This document shows, piece by piece, positions 1 to 7,286 of a stretch of DNA of 64,000 nucleotides. Under the pieces are notes generated by a model. The model saw only the letters and a program-made list of their open reading frames with translations, did not search any database and was not told where the DNA came from. The position numbers and the translations under genes were made by a program. Each line of letters starts with the position of its first letter. Position 1 is the first letter of the stretch. The DNA comes from Leptolinea sp964420995 (GTDB lineage Bacteria > Chloroflexota > Anaerolineae > Anaerolineales > Anaerolineaceae), in contig CAYQUX010000002.1 in NCBI GenBank assembly GCA_964420995.1, positions 186,001 to 250,000 of the forward strand. Direction: 5' to 3'.

Positions 1-635
1 CGAGCGGCAGCCACCTCCGCTTTATTCCGCGACGAATCACTTTCGCGAAACAGAACCGAGCGGCTCAGGTTGGCCATTTCCACTGTGTCAAAATCGACGA
101 TCAGGATATGGCCGATTCCCATCAAGGCGAGATTCTTAAGAACTTCGTTGCCCAGCGCGCCCGCGCCAACGATCATCACTCGCGCCTGTTCCACTTTTTC
201 ACGCTCCCACCAGGAGATGAGCTGGAAAGTGCCGGATCGGTCGGTTTTCAGGTTGGGGATCTGCAGCGGTTTCTCCGGAGTCACCGGCAAACGCCGCGGC
301 CCAGTGGGCGGTTCCTGTCCTGCCGGCCGGGTAATCGGCGAAGCTTCAGCGCGCGCCCAGGAAGCCAGTTCGCGAGCCCTGGCCAGGTTGCCCGAGGTGA
401 TCTCACACACGAACCAGCCAACACTGACCCGTGATTCGATCAACCGGCTGTCAAGCAGGATCTTCAAGGCTTCGCGCAGGGTGGAACGGCTGACCCCGAA
501 TTCTTTCACCAGGTCACGTTCCGGGGCGAGCTGCGTCCCGGCGGTGACTTTACCGTCCAGAATGCTGGCAGCCAGTTTACCGGCAATGATTTCTGCCAGT
601 GATCTTCGAGCGATGGGTGTGTTAGAAATATTCAT
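1..635 (-). CDS. GntR-type HTH fused to E1/ThiF adenylation domain (5' part only)
   Basis: The minus strand is open from an ATG at 635 to the window edge, 211 codons with no stop, so the C-terminal part lies outside. Residues 10-75 read as a GntR winged helix (RRSLAEIIAGKLAASIL, then APERDLVKEFGVSRSTLREAL, a canonical GntR recognition helix). A Pro/Arg-rich linker follows (about 90-130). From about residue 150 comes a Rossmann start typical of ThiF/MoeB/HesA E1 enzymes: RVMIVGAGALGNEVLKNLA (GxGxxG) and then ILIVDFDTVEMANLSRSVLF, which carries the Asp that binds ATP ribose and the NLxRQ-like region. E1 proteins adenylate ubiquitin-like or sulfur-carrier C termini. Fusion to a DNA-binding domain is not the usual design. 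The catalytic Cys and metal-binding Cys pairs would be beyond the edge. The plus-strand reading frames here are shadows. Confidence 0.8.
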   Translation of the reverse strand, partial: MNISNTPIARRSLAEIIAGKLAASILDGKVTAGTQLAPERDLVKEFGVSRSTLREALKILLDSRLIESRVSVGWFVCEITSGNLARARELASWARAEASPITRPAGQEPPTGPRRLPVTPEKPLQIPNLKTDRSGTFQLISWWEREKVEQARVMIVGAGALGNEVLKNLALMGIGHILIVDFDTVEMANLSRSVLFRESDSSRNKAEVAAA

Positions 636-690
636 GGTATTTTGGTCTGACCTTCATACCAGATTTTATGCCACATCGACCCTTTGTCAA
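635..690 (-). promoter_or_regulatory. Promoter with palindromic operator for the GntR-E1 gene
   Basis: On the minus strand TTGACA (685-690) and TAAAAT (663-668) are 16 bases apart. Two nested inverted repeats share the same centre at base 648: TGGTAT (635-640) with ATACCA (656-661), and GGTC (644-647) with GACC (649-652). They cover the predicted transcription start and reach the start codon. This is the layout expected for an autorepressed GntR-family gene. The symmetry and promoter are seen; the binding by the encoded HTH is inference. Confidence 0.65.
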
Positions 691-758
691 CTGGTTTTTC
701 CCGACGATACTCTTAAATTTCTCCCTACGGTTTCCTTAAAACCGGTTGATTAAAGCAA

Positions 759-782
759 AACTTCCGGTTTGTGCCGGAAGTT
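759..782 (-). terminator. Rho-independent terminator of tRNA-Met
   Basis: Perfect inverted repeat AACTTCCGG (759-767) with CCGGAAGTT (774-782), six-base loop, followed on the minus strand by a T-rich run. It lies 12 bases downstream of the tRNA 3' end. Confidence 0.8.
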
Positions 783-794
783 CCACGAAAGTTT

Positions 795-869
795 TGGTGG
801 CGAGAGTGGGATTTGGACCCACGACCAAGGGCTTATGAGTCCCCTGCTCTACCACTGAGCTACCTCGCC
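795..869 (-). tRNA. tRNA-Met (anticodon CAT)
   Basis: The minus strand folds as a cloverleaf of 75 nt with an encoded CCA end (795-798). The acceptor stem is GGCGAG paired with CTCGCC, the D arm is GCTC..GAGC, the anticodon loop is CTCATAA with anticodon CAT, and the T arm is GTGGG/CCCAC. The first base pair is G1-C72, not the C1xA72 mismatch of an initiator, so it is an elongator Met or a lysidine-modified Ile(CAT) tRNA. The sequence alone does not settle which. Confidence 0.93.
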
Positions 870-885
870 AAAAATTGCGAGGGAA

Positions 886-914
886 AGTTTACTATATTGC
901 CTGACTCCTGTCAA
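886..914 (-). promoter_or_regulatory. Promoter of tRNA-Met
   Basis: Minus strand TTGACA (909-914), 17-base spacer, TAAACT (886-891), 16 bases before the mature 5' end of the tRNA. Near-consensus sigma-70 type. Confidence 0.75.
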
Positions 915-949
915 CACAACTCATATTGAATTCGCAGCCACATCCGGCA

Positions 950-2605
950 TCAGCCAATCGGACGGTTATCCTCCACTGTGATCCGGCCGTTCTCCATTTT
1001 CCAGAGTATCTGGCCGAATTTTTTGATGAATGCACGATCATGCACCACAGACATGACAGTACCCGGGAAACAGGCGAGTGCCTGTTCAAATCGCTCCCGT
1101 GATGGAATGTCCAGGTGATTGATGGGTTCGTCCAGAATCAGAAAATTGCATCCATCCGCCACGTTGCAAGCCAGCAGCAGGCGCACTCTTTCACCATAGG
1201 ATAGCTTTCCAACCGTTGTAAAGACTTCGTCCCCCATAAACAGGTACTTCGACAGGAAGGAACGGATTTCCGTTTCAGACTGATTGGAAATCTTCATTAT
1301 GGTTTCCAACACATTCAGTTTCCCGTCAAGAGTTTCCTGTTCCTGAGCCATATAGCCGGTTTTAACGCCGCTTCCCAACCGCGCGAAGCCTGTGATCGGA
1401 GGTATCAGTCCAATGATCGTCTTCAACAGGGTGGATTTTCCGCAACCGTTTGCCCCATTGATGATGACCCGGTTCCTGAAACGGACGGTAAGGTTGAACG
1501 GTCCGGCTAATTCTTGATTGTTATACCCGATTGAAAGATCATCAAGCACCAGCACATCCCGTCCAGATTCAACCGAAGGATCGAAATCAACCTTAAGTTG
1601 CCAGGTTCGCGATGGTTTTTCCACTCTTACATCTGTAAGCAGGTGATCAATTCTTTTTTCAATATTCCTTGCCCGCTGCACGGTTTCCTTCCCGCGGTTG
1701 GCAAAGTAGCCTATGCTGAAACCATCCGCCCTGGCCGGGTCTGTTTTTCCTCCGCGGTGATACCTTGCCAGATCTCGTATTCCCGCTGCCGCCTTTCGCA
1801 GCCGTCTTATTTCATCCTGCTGGTTGGAAAAATCCTGCCATTGTTTATCTCGTAAATCGCGTTTCCTCTGAAGGTAATCCGAGTAGTTCCCGGAGAAAAA
1901 TTCTACAGTGTGAGTATGTTCATCCAATTCAAGTATTCCATCCACAACATCGTCGAGAAATGTGCGGTCATGAGATACCAGCAATACCGCGCTGCGATTT
2001 TTCTTCAGCCAACCCTCCAGCCACTCCAGCATCTGAATGTCCAGGTGGTTGGTGGGTTCATCCAATAGCAACAGATCAGGCCGATTGAGCAAGACAGAAG
2101 CCAGGCCGAGACGGGTCTTTTGACCTCCGCTTAATTGGCGGATTTTTTGGTCGCGCGGAATATCCCCTAATCCCAGCATGGCAAGAACATGCTCCACCCC
2201 GCCGGTCGACTCTGACGTAGTTAGAAGCACAGCCAGCGCCCGATCAAACGCCTCCACAATTTGCAGGTTGCCGGGATTTTCAGCCAGCGCACGAGACAAT
2301 CGCTCAAACTCACAAGAGACCCGGGATGAATCTCCCTTCAGGTTATTTATGAACGTGTCTATGGTTTCTTCTTCCGGAAGTACCAATCCCTGGCGCAAAT
2401 ACCCCACGCGCATGCCGGGTGACGTGAAAGTCACTGTTCCCTGATCAGGTTTTAACTCGCCGGCAATTATTTGCAGCAGAGTGGTTTTTCCACAACCGTT
2501 CAGACCGACCAAACCCAGCTTCTCTCCCGCGTTAAGCCGAAATTGCACATTTTGAAGAACTGGTTTAAAACCAAATGATTTTGTAATATTGGTTACAGTA
2601 AGCAT
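950..2605 (-). CDS. ABC-F family ATPase (ribosome-associated, possible antibiotic resistance)
   Basis: 551 residues with two ABC ATPase domains in one chain and no membrane segment, the ABC-F layout. Domain 1 has Walker A GLNGCGKTT (about 35-43), signature LSGGQKTRLGLA and Walker B LLLLDEPTNHLD. Domain 2 has Walker A GANGCGKST, signature LSYGERVRLLLA and Walker B FLILDEPINHLD (Thr to Ile in the usual EPTNHLD). A charged linker of about 80 residues between the domains contains helices that in this family reach into the ribosomal E and P sites. Family members rescue stalled ribosomes or displace antibiotics. The attenuator leader (separate entries) argues for the drug-inducible resistance type rather than a housekeeping EttA/Uup type; that is inference. 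Start ATG at 2605 has AGGG eight bases upstream. Confidence 0.85.
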   Translation of the reverse strand: MLTVTNITKSFGFKPVLQNVQFRLNAGEKLGLVGLNGCGKTTLLQIIAGELKPDQGTVTFTSPGMRVGYLRQGLVLPEEETIDTFINNLKGDSSRVSCEFERLSRALAENPGNLQIVEAFDRALAVLLTTSESTGGVEHVLAMLGLGDIPRDQKIRQLSGGQKTRLGLASVLLNRPDLLLLDEPTNHLDIQMLEWLEGWLKKNRSAVLLVSHDRTFLDDVVDGILELDEHTHTVEFFSGNYSDYLQRKRDLRDKQWQDFSNQQDEIRRLRKAAAGIRDLARYHRGGKTDPARADGFSIGYFANRGKETVQRARNIEKRIDHLLTDVRVEKPSRTWQLKVDFDPSVESGRDVLVLDDLSIGYNNQELAGPFNLTVRFRNRVIINGANGCGKSTLLKTIIGLIPPITGFARLGSGVKTGYMAQEQETLDGKLNVLETIMKISNQSETEIRSFLSKYLFMGDEVFTTVGKLSYGERVRLLLACNVADGCNFLILDEPINHLDIPSRERFEQALACFPGTVMSVVHDRAFIKKFGQILWKMENGRITVEDNRPIG

Positions 2606-2611
2606 ATACAG

Positions 2612-2654
2612 CCCTGAATAAATAAAAGAAAAACCGGAGGCAACGCCCCCGGTT
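2612..2654 (-). terminator. Leader terminator (attenuator) upstream of the ABC-F gene
   Basis: On the minus strand a ten-pair stem (2632-2654; AACCGGGGGC / GCCTCCGGTT with one G-T pair, loop GTT) is followed by a T-rich run at 2612-2631. It lies 27 bases before the start codon of the ABC-F gene and after its promoter, so it would stop transcription inside the leader. Upstream, CGGTT at 2662-2666 can pair with AACCG at 2650-2654, the 5' arm of the terminator, giving a mutually exclusive antiterminator. A second hairpin, GAGCG/CGCTC at 2666-2678, lies between. Confidence 0.8.
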
Positions 2655-2695
2655 AAATACCAACCGAGCGAAACGCTCCCTTAAAATGTTCGTAA

Positions 2696-2716
2696 TTAGT
2701 GGCGGCTGACACGCAT
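2696..2716 (-). CDS. Six-codon leader peptide of the ABC-F attenuator
   Basis: ATG at 2716 followed by five codons and TAA encodes MRVSRH. AAGG lies ten bases before the ATG on the transcript (2727-2730). It starts about 26 bases after the predicted transcription start and ends about 40 bases before the terminator stem. Position and size match leader ORFs that sense ribosome-targeting drugs by stalling. Translation is inferred from layout only. Confidence 0.6.
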   Translation of the reverse strand: MRVSRH

Positions 2717-2748
2717 GAAATATGATCCTTGAAAATTGACCAAATGGA

Positions 2749-2777
2749 AGTATAGCAATACTTTCCGTAAACAGCAA
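2749..2777 (-). promoter_or_regulatory. Promoter of the ABC-F leader
   Basis: Minus strand TTGCTG (2772-2777), 17-base spacer, TATACT (2749-2754). Predicted start near 2742, giving a leader of about 137 bases. Farther up, at 2808-2843, two imperfect palindromes (around ATAAAAGTTTTTAT and CCATTT..AAATGG) lie between this promoter and the divergent kinase gene and could be regulator sites; their role is unknown. Confidence 0.65.
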
Positions 2778-2900
2778 CATTCCTGTGGAAAATTTCGGAT
2801 TTTTCCGATAAAAGTTTTTATCCATTTTTTATAAATGGGAACGATGTATCGATTATTATAGGATTACATAAAGAAAAGATGCGGGTTCTTTAAAAATCAT

Positions 2901-5270
2901 ATGTCGTTAAGAAAAAAATCCCTGCTCATAATCATTCCCATTTCCCTGCTATTGGTCATTCTGATCTTTGCCGCGACCAGGTTGATCCTGTTAAAGAGTC
3001 TGGAATTGTTGGAACAGGATTATTGTCTCCGTAATGTTCAACGAGTACTTAATGTTATTTCCAACGACAATACCAGCCTGCTCTCCATTGCCGGCGACTA
3101 TGCCGCCTGGGATGATACCTATGAGTTCATCGAGAATCAAGATCCCGAATATTTAAAGACCAATATAGTTGCTGAAACACTTATTGGCTTGAACCTTAAT
3201 TATTTCATTTTTATAGACAATTCCAGGAATGTTGTCAATTTTTTTGGATACGATCTGGAATCCGAAAAACAATTACCCATATCTGACGAACTTGTAAATA
3301 TTCTGGAGAGAATGCCAGCAGAAAGTGAATTATTTTCAAGTACAGGCATGGTAGGCATTATTCAATTAAAAAATGGACCAATGTTTTTCGCAGCCCATCC
3401 AATATTAACCAGCAAGCACACCGGGCCGTCACACGGGACAATGGTCATTGGGCGGTTTATAACCGAGGAATACATTACCAGGTTATCAAAGTCCACCCAG
3501 TCAGATATCCACATAGACAGGTATGAACATCTTTCAGCCTCAAATATCCTTACACCCGCGAACCTGGTTAAGAATACTGATCCCAAGGTCTACATCAATG
3601 AACTTAATAAAAACACAATTGCTGGCATCTCCCTGTTAAATGATGTATTTAATAAACCGGCTATTGTCATTCAAACCCGCATGGAGCGGGATATTTATAC
3701 CCAGGGTTCATCGACAGTTCGGTTTTATATCTATGTCCTATTTCTCGGCTTACTTATATTCACATTTGTCATTCTCTTTTTGCTGAACAAAATGGTGATC
3801 TCACGGGTATCAGAACTCAACCGGTCTGTAAAAAACGTCCGGCTGGATATTCAACCGATAGAACGTGTTCCTGTTCAGGGCAGCGATGAAATTTCCACCC
3901 TGGCTGTGGGAATAAATGAAATGCTCGAATCTCTTGAAAAATATGGTTCGGAACTACGCTTGGCTAAAGACGAACTAGAAAAGAAAGTCGCCGAAAGAAC
4001 GTCTGAATTGATTCAATTGAATTATGAGTTAAAACATGAGATCAGGGAGCGAGAATTAAGTGAAAATGCCCTGATTGAGACATACCTTGAGAACAATCAG
4101 ATTCTCAGCTCAATATCCTCCATGATCATCGGAGTTGACAATAATATGTGTGTAACCCAATGGAATGATATTGCCACATCCATGTTAGGGTTGTCAGCCA
4201 ATAAAGTCATCGGGAATGACTTTTTCCTATTACCTATCGCCTGGGATTGGGATAAAATTTTTCAAGATTCGCGAAGGTGTATGCAAGACAATGTAAAAAT
4301 TCGCATGGCCGATCTCATTCTTGACACAACGCAAATGGGAACAAGGATACTTGGCATCACCATGACGCCGCTATTCTTGAAATCCGGTGAAAAACCGGGG
4401 TTTTTACTTGTGGGAGCTGATATCACGGAAAGGCGCGCCCTTGAACAGCGATTGAGCCAGTCAAACAAAATGGAAGCCATCGGGCAAATGGCTGCCGGAA
4501 TCGCGCATGAAATAAATACACCAACGCAGCTAGTGGGCAGCAACCTGCGTTATATTGGCAATCAATTGAAAGATATTCTCAAACTTATCGACCAGGTAGT
4601 TATTTTAAATCAGAATGTCAGGTCACGTACGGCTACGCCAGAAATGGCGGTCGCCCTTCAGCAGTCCGCCAATGAAGCGCACCTGGATTTCTTTCGTCAA
4701 GAAGCGCCCAAAGCCATAGCAGATTCACTGGAAGGAATTGACCGTATTACAAATATCGTCTCTGCCATGCGCTATTATTCTCATCCCGGTAGTGAGAATA
4801 AGGAGATGGGAAACATAAATCAAATTGTCCAAAACGCCCTCTCGTTGTCGCGCAATGAATGGAAAAATGTGGCAGAAATTCAAAAGGATTTTCAGGAAGA
4901 CCTTTCGTCCATCCCCTGTCTGCCCGGCGAATTAGGCCAGGTGATGTTGAACCTGATTATTAACGCGGTTCATGCCATTCAAGATGTTCAGAAGAGCAAT
5001 CCGCAAATGAAGGGGTTGATCACCATAAGCACGCGCGAAATGGAGAATGATATTGAAATTCGCGTTTCAGATAATGGAACGGGGATTCCAGAAGAAATCC
5101 ACGCGAAAATTTTTGATCCCTTTTTCACCACCAAAGACGTGGGGGTTGGCACCGGGCAGGGGTTGGCAATTTGTTATACAGTTGTTGTGAAAAAACACGG
5201 TGGATCGTTGGATTTTGAAACAGAGGTTGGAAAGGGAACAACCTTTATTATCCGGTTACCAGGAAAATAG
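2901..5270 (+). CDS. Membrane sensor histidine kinase with CHASE4, HAMP and PAS domains
   Basis: 789 residues. A membrane segment at about 8-30 is followed by an extracytoplasmic domain of about 240 residues whose DYAAWDDTYEFI motif marks CHASE4, then a second membrane segment at about 274-297, a HAMP linker (about 298-350), a coiled coil, and a PAS domain (about 400-510). The dimerisation helix has the phospho-acceptor His536 in GIAHEINTPTQ, and the HATPase domain has N-box NLIINAVHAI, GTGIPE and GTGQGLAIC. The autophosphorylated His would pass phosphate to the response regulator whose GTG lies three bases downstream. CHASE4 ligands are not known. No strong ribosome site precedes ATG 2901; it was chosen because the membrane segment follows directly. 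Confidence 0.9.
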   Translation: MSLRKKSLLIIIPISLLLVILIFAATRLILLKSLELLEQDYCLRNVQRVLNVISNDNTSLLSIAGDYAAWDDTYEFIENQDPEYLKTNIVAETLIGLNLNYFIFIDNSRNVVNFFGYDLESEKQLPISDELVNILERMPAESELFSSTGMVGIIQLKNGPMFFAAHPILTSKHTGPSHGTMVIGRFITEEYITRLSKSTQSDIHIDRYEHLSASNILTPANLVKNTDPKVYINELNKNTIAGISLLNDVFNKPAIVIQTRMERDIYTQGSSTVRFYIYVLFLGLLIFTFVILFLLNKMVISRVSELNRSVKNVRLDIQPIERVPVQGSDEISTLAVGINEMLESLEKYGSELRLAKDELEKKVAERTSELIQLNYELKHEIRERELSENALIETYLENNQILSSISSMIIGVDNNMCVTQWNDIATSMLGLSANKVIGNDFFLLPIAWDWDKIFQDSRRCMQDNVKIRMADLILDTTQMGTRILGITMTPLFLKSGEKPGFLLVGADITERRALEQRLSQSNKMEAIGQMAAGIAHEINTPTQLVGSNLRYIGNQLKDILKLIDQVVILNQNVRSRTATPEMAVALQQSANEAHLDFFRQEAPKAIADSLEGIDRITNIVSAMRYYSHPGSENKEMGNINQIVQNALSLSRNEWKNVAEIQKDFQEDLSSIPCLPGELGQVMLNLIINAVHAIQDVQKSNPQMKGLITISTREMENDIEIRVSDNGTGIPEEIHAKIFDPFFTTKDVGVGTGQGLAICYTVVVKKHGGSLDFETEVGKGTTFIIRLPGK

Positions 5271-5273
5271 ACA

Positions 5274-6431
5274 GTGGCTGAAAAAATACTTCTGGTTGAT
5301 GATGAGGCACTCCTGTTGGATTCTCTCAGGAGAGAGTTAGGGTTTCGATACAGCATTGATACCGCCCAGAGTGGATCTGAAGCATTGGATATGTTATGGA
5401 AGAATGGCCCGTACGCGATCATTGTTTCCGACTTTCGAATGCCAGTAATGGACGGAATCAAGTTACTAACCCAGGTTAAAGAAGTGGCACCTGATACGGT
5501 GCGTATGATGTTGACCGGCAATTCAGATCTCCCAACCGCGATTGAAGCCATCAATCAGGGACAGATCTTCCGGTTTCTCACCAAACCCTGCAATGGTGAA
5601 CAAATAACCATGGCACTGGATGCCGGGTTGCGCCAATACCAGTTGATCATTTCGGAAAAAGAATTGTTGGAAAAAACACTGAAGGAATCGATCAGCCTTT
5701 TGACGGAAGTTTTGGCCATTGTCAATCCACAGGCATATGGTCGGTCATTACGCATTCAACAGCTTGTCGCCCATATTGTCAGGGTTTTGAAGCTGCGCAA
5801 CGGATGGCAATATGAGATGGCTGCCGCACTCTCGCAGCTCGGATGGCTCATATTCCCCCAGCAAATGCTCGAAAAAATCAACAATGGGCAAACTTTGAAT
5901 GCCGATGAGATGGTCATCTTTTCGAGGCATCCATTTACAGCCAGCAAGCTCCTCGAAAAAATCCCCCGCCTGGGTCAGATCAGCCGTATGATCGCCGGGC
6001 AAGCCAAATCCATCGATGATCTATGCCTGAACCCGGACTTTCCGGATGTTTATCCAATCGATCTGGGTTCTCATATTCTGAAAATCTGCGTGGATTATGA
6101 CCAGTTAATGCTCCAGGGGCTCCTGCATGATCAGATTCTGTCCACCTTATCCTCTCGAAATAACACATACAAACAGGAGATCGTCAACACCCTGTCCAGT
6201 TTACAGAGTGTGCAAGCGCTTCCTGAATTGCGCAGTGTTGAAGTTGTGACGCATGACGATCTGGAAGTCGGTATGCTTCTGGTGGAACCCATCAAAAAGA
6301 CGGATGGCACTATACTGGTAAAGGAAAATACCTATATCAGCCGGACCATTCTGATTGAATTACTGAAAGCCGCTACATCACCCAATATGCTGGTGGAACC
6401 CTTTAAAGTTATTCGCAAACGGGACTGGTAA
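5274..6431 (+). CDS. Response regulator with degenerate HD-GYP-like output domain
   Basis: 385 residues; GTG start at 5274 preceded by AGGA. Residues 1-120 are a receiver: acidic pair DD (9-10), phospho-acceptor Asp53 in SDFRMPVMDG, Thr in MLTGN, Lys in FLTKPC. The rest resembles the RpfG-type HD-GYP fold in length and helix pattern (LRIQQLVAHIV, the HPFTASKLLEKIP stretch), but the HD pair is replaced (AAALSQLGWL where HDIGK is expected) and no GYP motif is visible. A c-di-GMP phosphodiesterase activity is therefore unlikely. It is probably the partner of the kinase upstream, from which it is separated by three bases. The last 80 residues include a short beta-rich stretch (VGMLLVEPIKKTDGTILV) also seen at the end of such regulators. 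Confidence 0.8.
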   Translation: MAEKILLVDDEALLLDSLRRELGFRYSIDTAQSGSEALDMLWKNGPYAIIVSDFRMPVMDGIKLLTQVKEVAPDTVRMMLTGNSDLPTAIEAINQGQIFRFLTKPCNGEQITMALDAGLRQYQLIISEKELLEKTLKESISLLTEVLAIVNPQAYGRSLRIQQLVAHIVRVLKLRNGWQYEMAAALSQLGWLIFPQQMLEKINNGQTLNADEMVIFSRHPFTASKLLEKIPRLGQISRMIAGQAKSIDDLCLNPDFPDVYPIDLGSHILKICVDYDQLMLQGLLHDQILSTLSSRNNTYKQEIVNTLSSLQSVQALPELRSVEVVTHDDLEVGMLLVEPIKKTDGTILVKENTYISRTILIELLKAATSPNMLVEPFKVIRKRDW

Positions 6432-6469
6432 ACCCGTCTTCTGTGTCGCGAATTACATTTTCACGCTTT

Positions 6470-7177
6470 TTATGCGGTAAATCCCAACCCGCGATCCTTC
6501 AGGGATACGAAGGAATTGTGACCAATCACGATGTGGTCCAATACCTCCACATCCAGCAATCGGCCTGCCTGTTGCGCGGCGCGCGTTGTGGCAATATCCT
6601 CCGGGCTGGGGGTCGGATCGCCGCTTGGGTGGTTATGTGCCAGTATGATGGAAGCCGCGTTTATGGTTAACGCGGCTCGGAACAATTCCCCCAATCGCAA
6701 AGAGGAAGAATTTATTGACCCTTGATAAAGTTTCTCAATTTTAAGAACCCGGTTGCGGGTATCCAGGAGCAACACCCAGAGGTTTTCCTGAATTAACCCG
6801 GCCATATCAAATTGGATCAAATTCGCGGCATCAGCCGGAGACTTGATGACCGGTTTGTCATCACGGTTGGCATTCGGCAGCCGGCTACCCAATTCAATGG
6901 CGGCTTTGATCTGGCACGCCTTGGCCACATTGATACCTTTCTGGTGACTTAATTCATCAAAACTTGCCCGGTGCAATCCGATGAGTCCGCCAAAATCTTT
7001 GAGCAATCGCTCCCCCATCTGAACGGCATTTTCCCCCGGTAATCCGGTGCGAAGAAGGATGGCCAGCAATTCGGCATTGTTCAACGCGCCGGCGCCTTCA
7101 GATGCAAGTCGTTCGCGTGGTCGGTCACTGGCTTCAAAATCTCGTATGCGGTACATGGGCTGCGATTCTGCGGTCAT
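6470..7177 (-). CDS. radC: RadC family JAMM protein
   Basis: 235 residues from ATG 7177, which has a strong GGGAGGAAA ribosome site; the frame stays open to 7288 but those residues do not fit the family. The N-terminal helix-hairpin-helix part (PRERLASEGAGALNNAELLAILLRTG) and the C-terminal MPN/JAMM domain with HNHPSGDPTPSPEDI (metal-binding His, His, Asp) are both intact. RadC was once linked to DNA repair, but its true role is unsettled; JAMM proteins are metalloproteases or related hydrolases. Convergent with the response regulator and divergent from folC. Confidence 0.92.
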   Translation of the reverse strand: MTAESQPMYRIRDFEASDRPRERLASEGAGALNNAELLAILLRTGLPGENAVQMGERLLKDFGGLIGLHRASFDELSHQKGINVAKACQIKAAIELGSRLPNANRDDKPVIKSPADAANLIQFDMAGLIQENLWVLLLDTRNRVLKIEKLYQGSINSSSLRLGELFRAALTINAASIILAHNHPSGDPTPSPEDIATTRAAQQAGRLLDVEVLDHIVIGHNSFVSLKDRGLGFTA

Positions 7178-7286
7178 TGATTTCCTCCCAGACTCTGTAA
7201 TTATATCCTGCAAGATCAATATCCATCCCATCTTGCGGATTACCCCCCGCATGATTACAATCCTTTGACAGAATCGAAGGGACATC

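Noticed and set aside
70..753. Plus-strand ORF of 227 codons at the left edge
   Set aside because: It is antisense to the GntR-E1 gene, whose protein has clear family motifs in the other frame; the plus-strand product has none.
7260..7286. TTGACA in front of folC as a -35 box
   Set aside because: It is only about 20 bases from the start codon with no -10 box at the right distance before the ATG.
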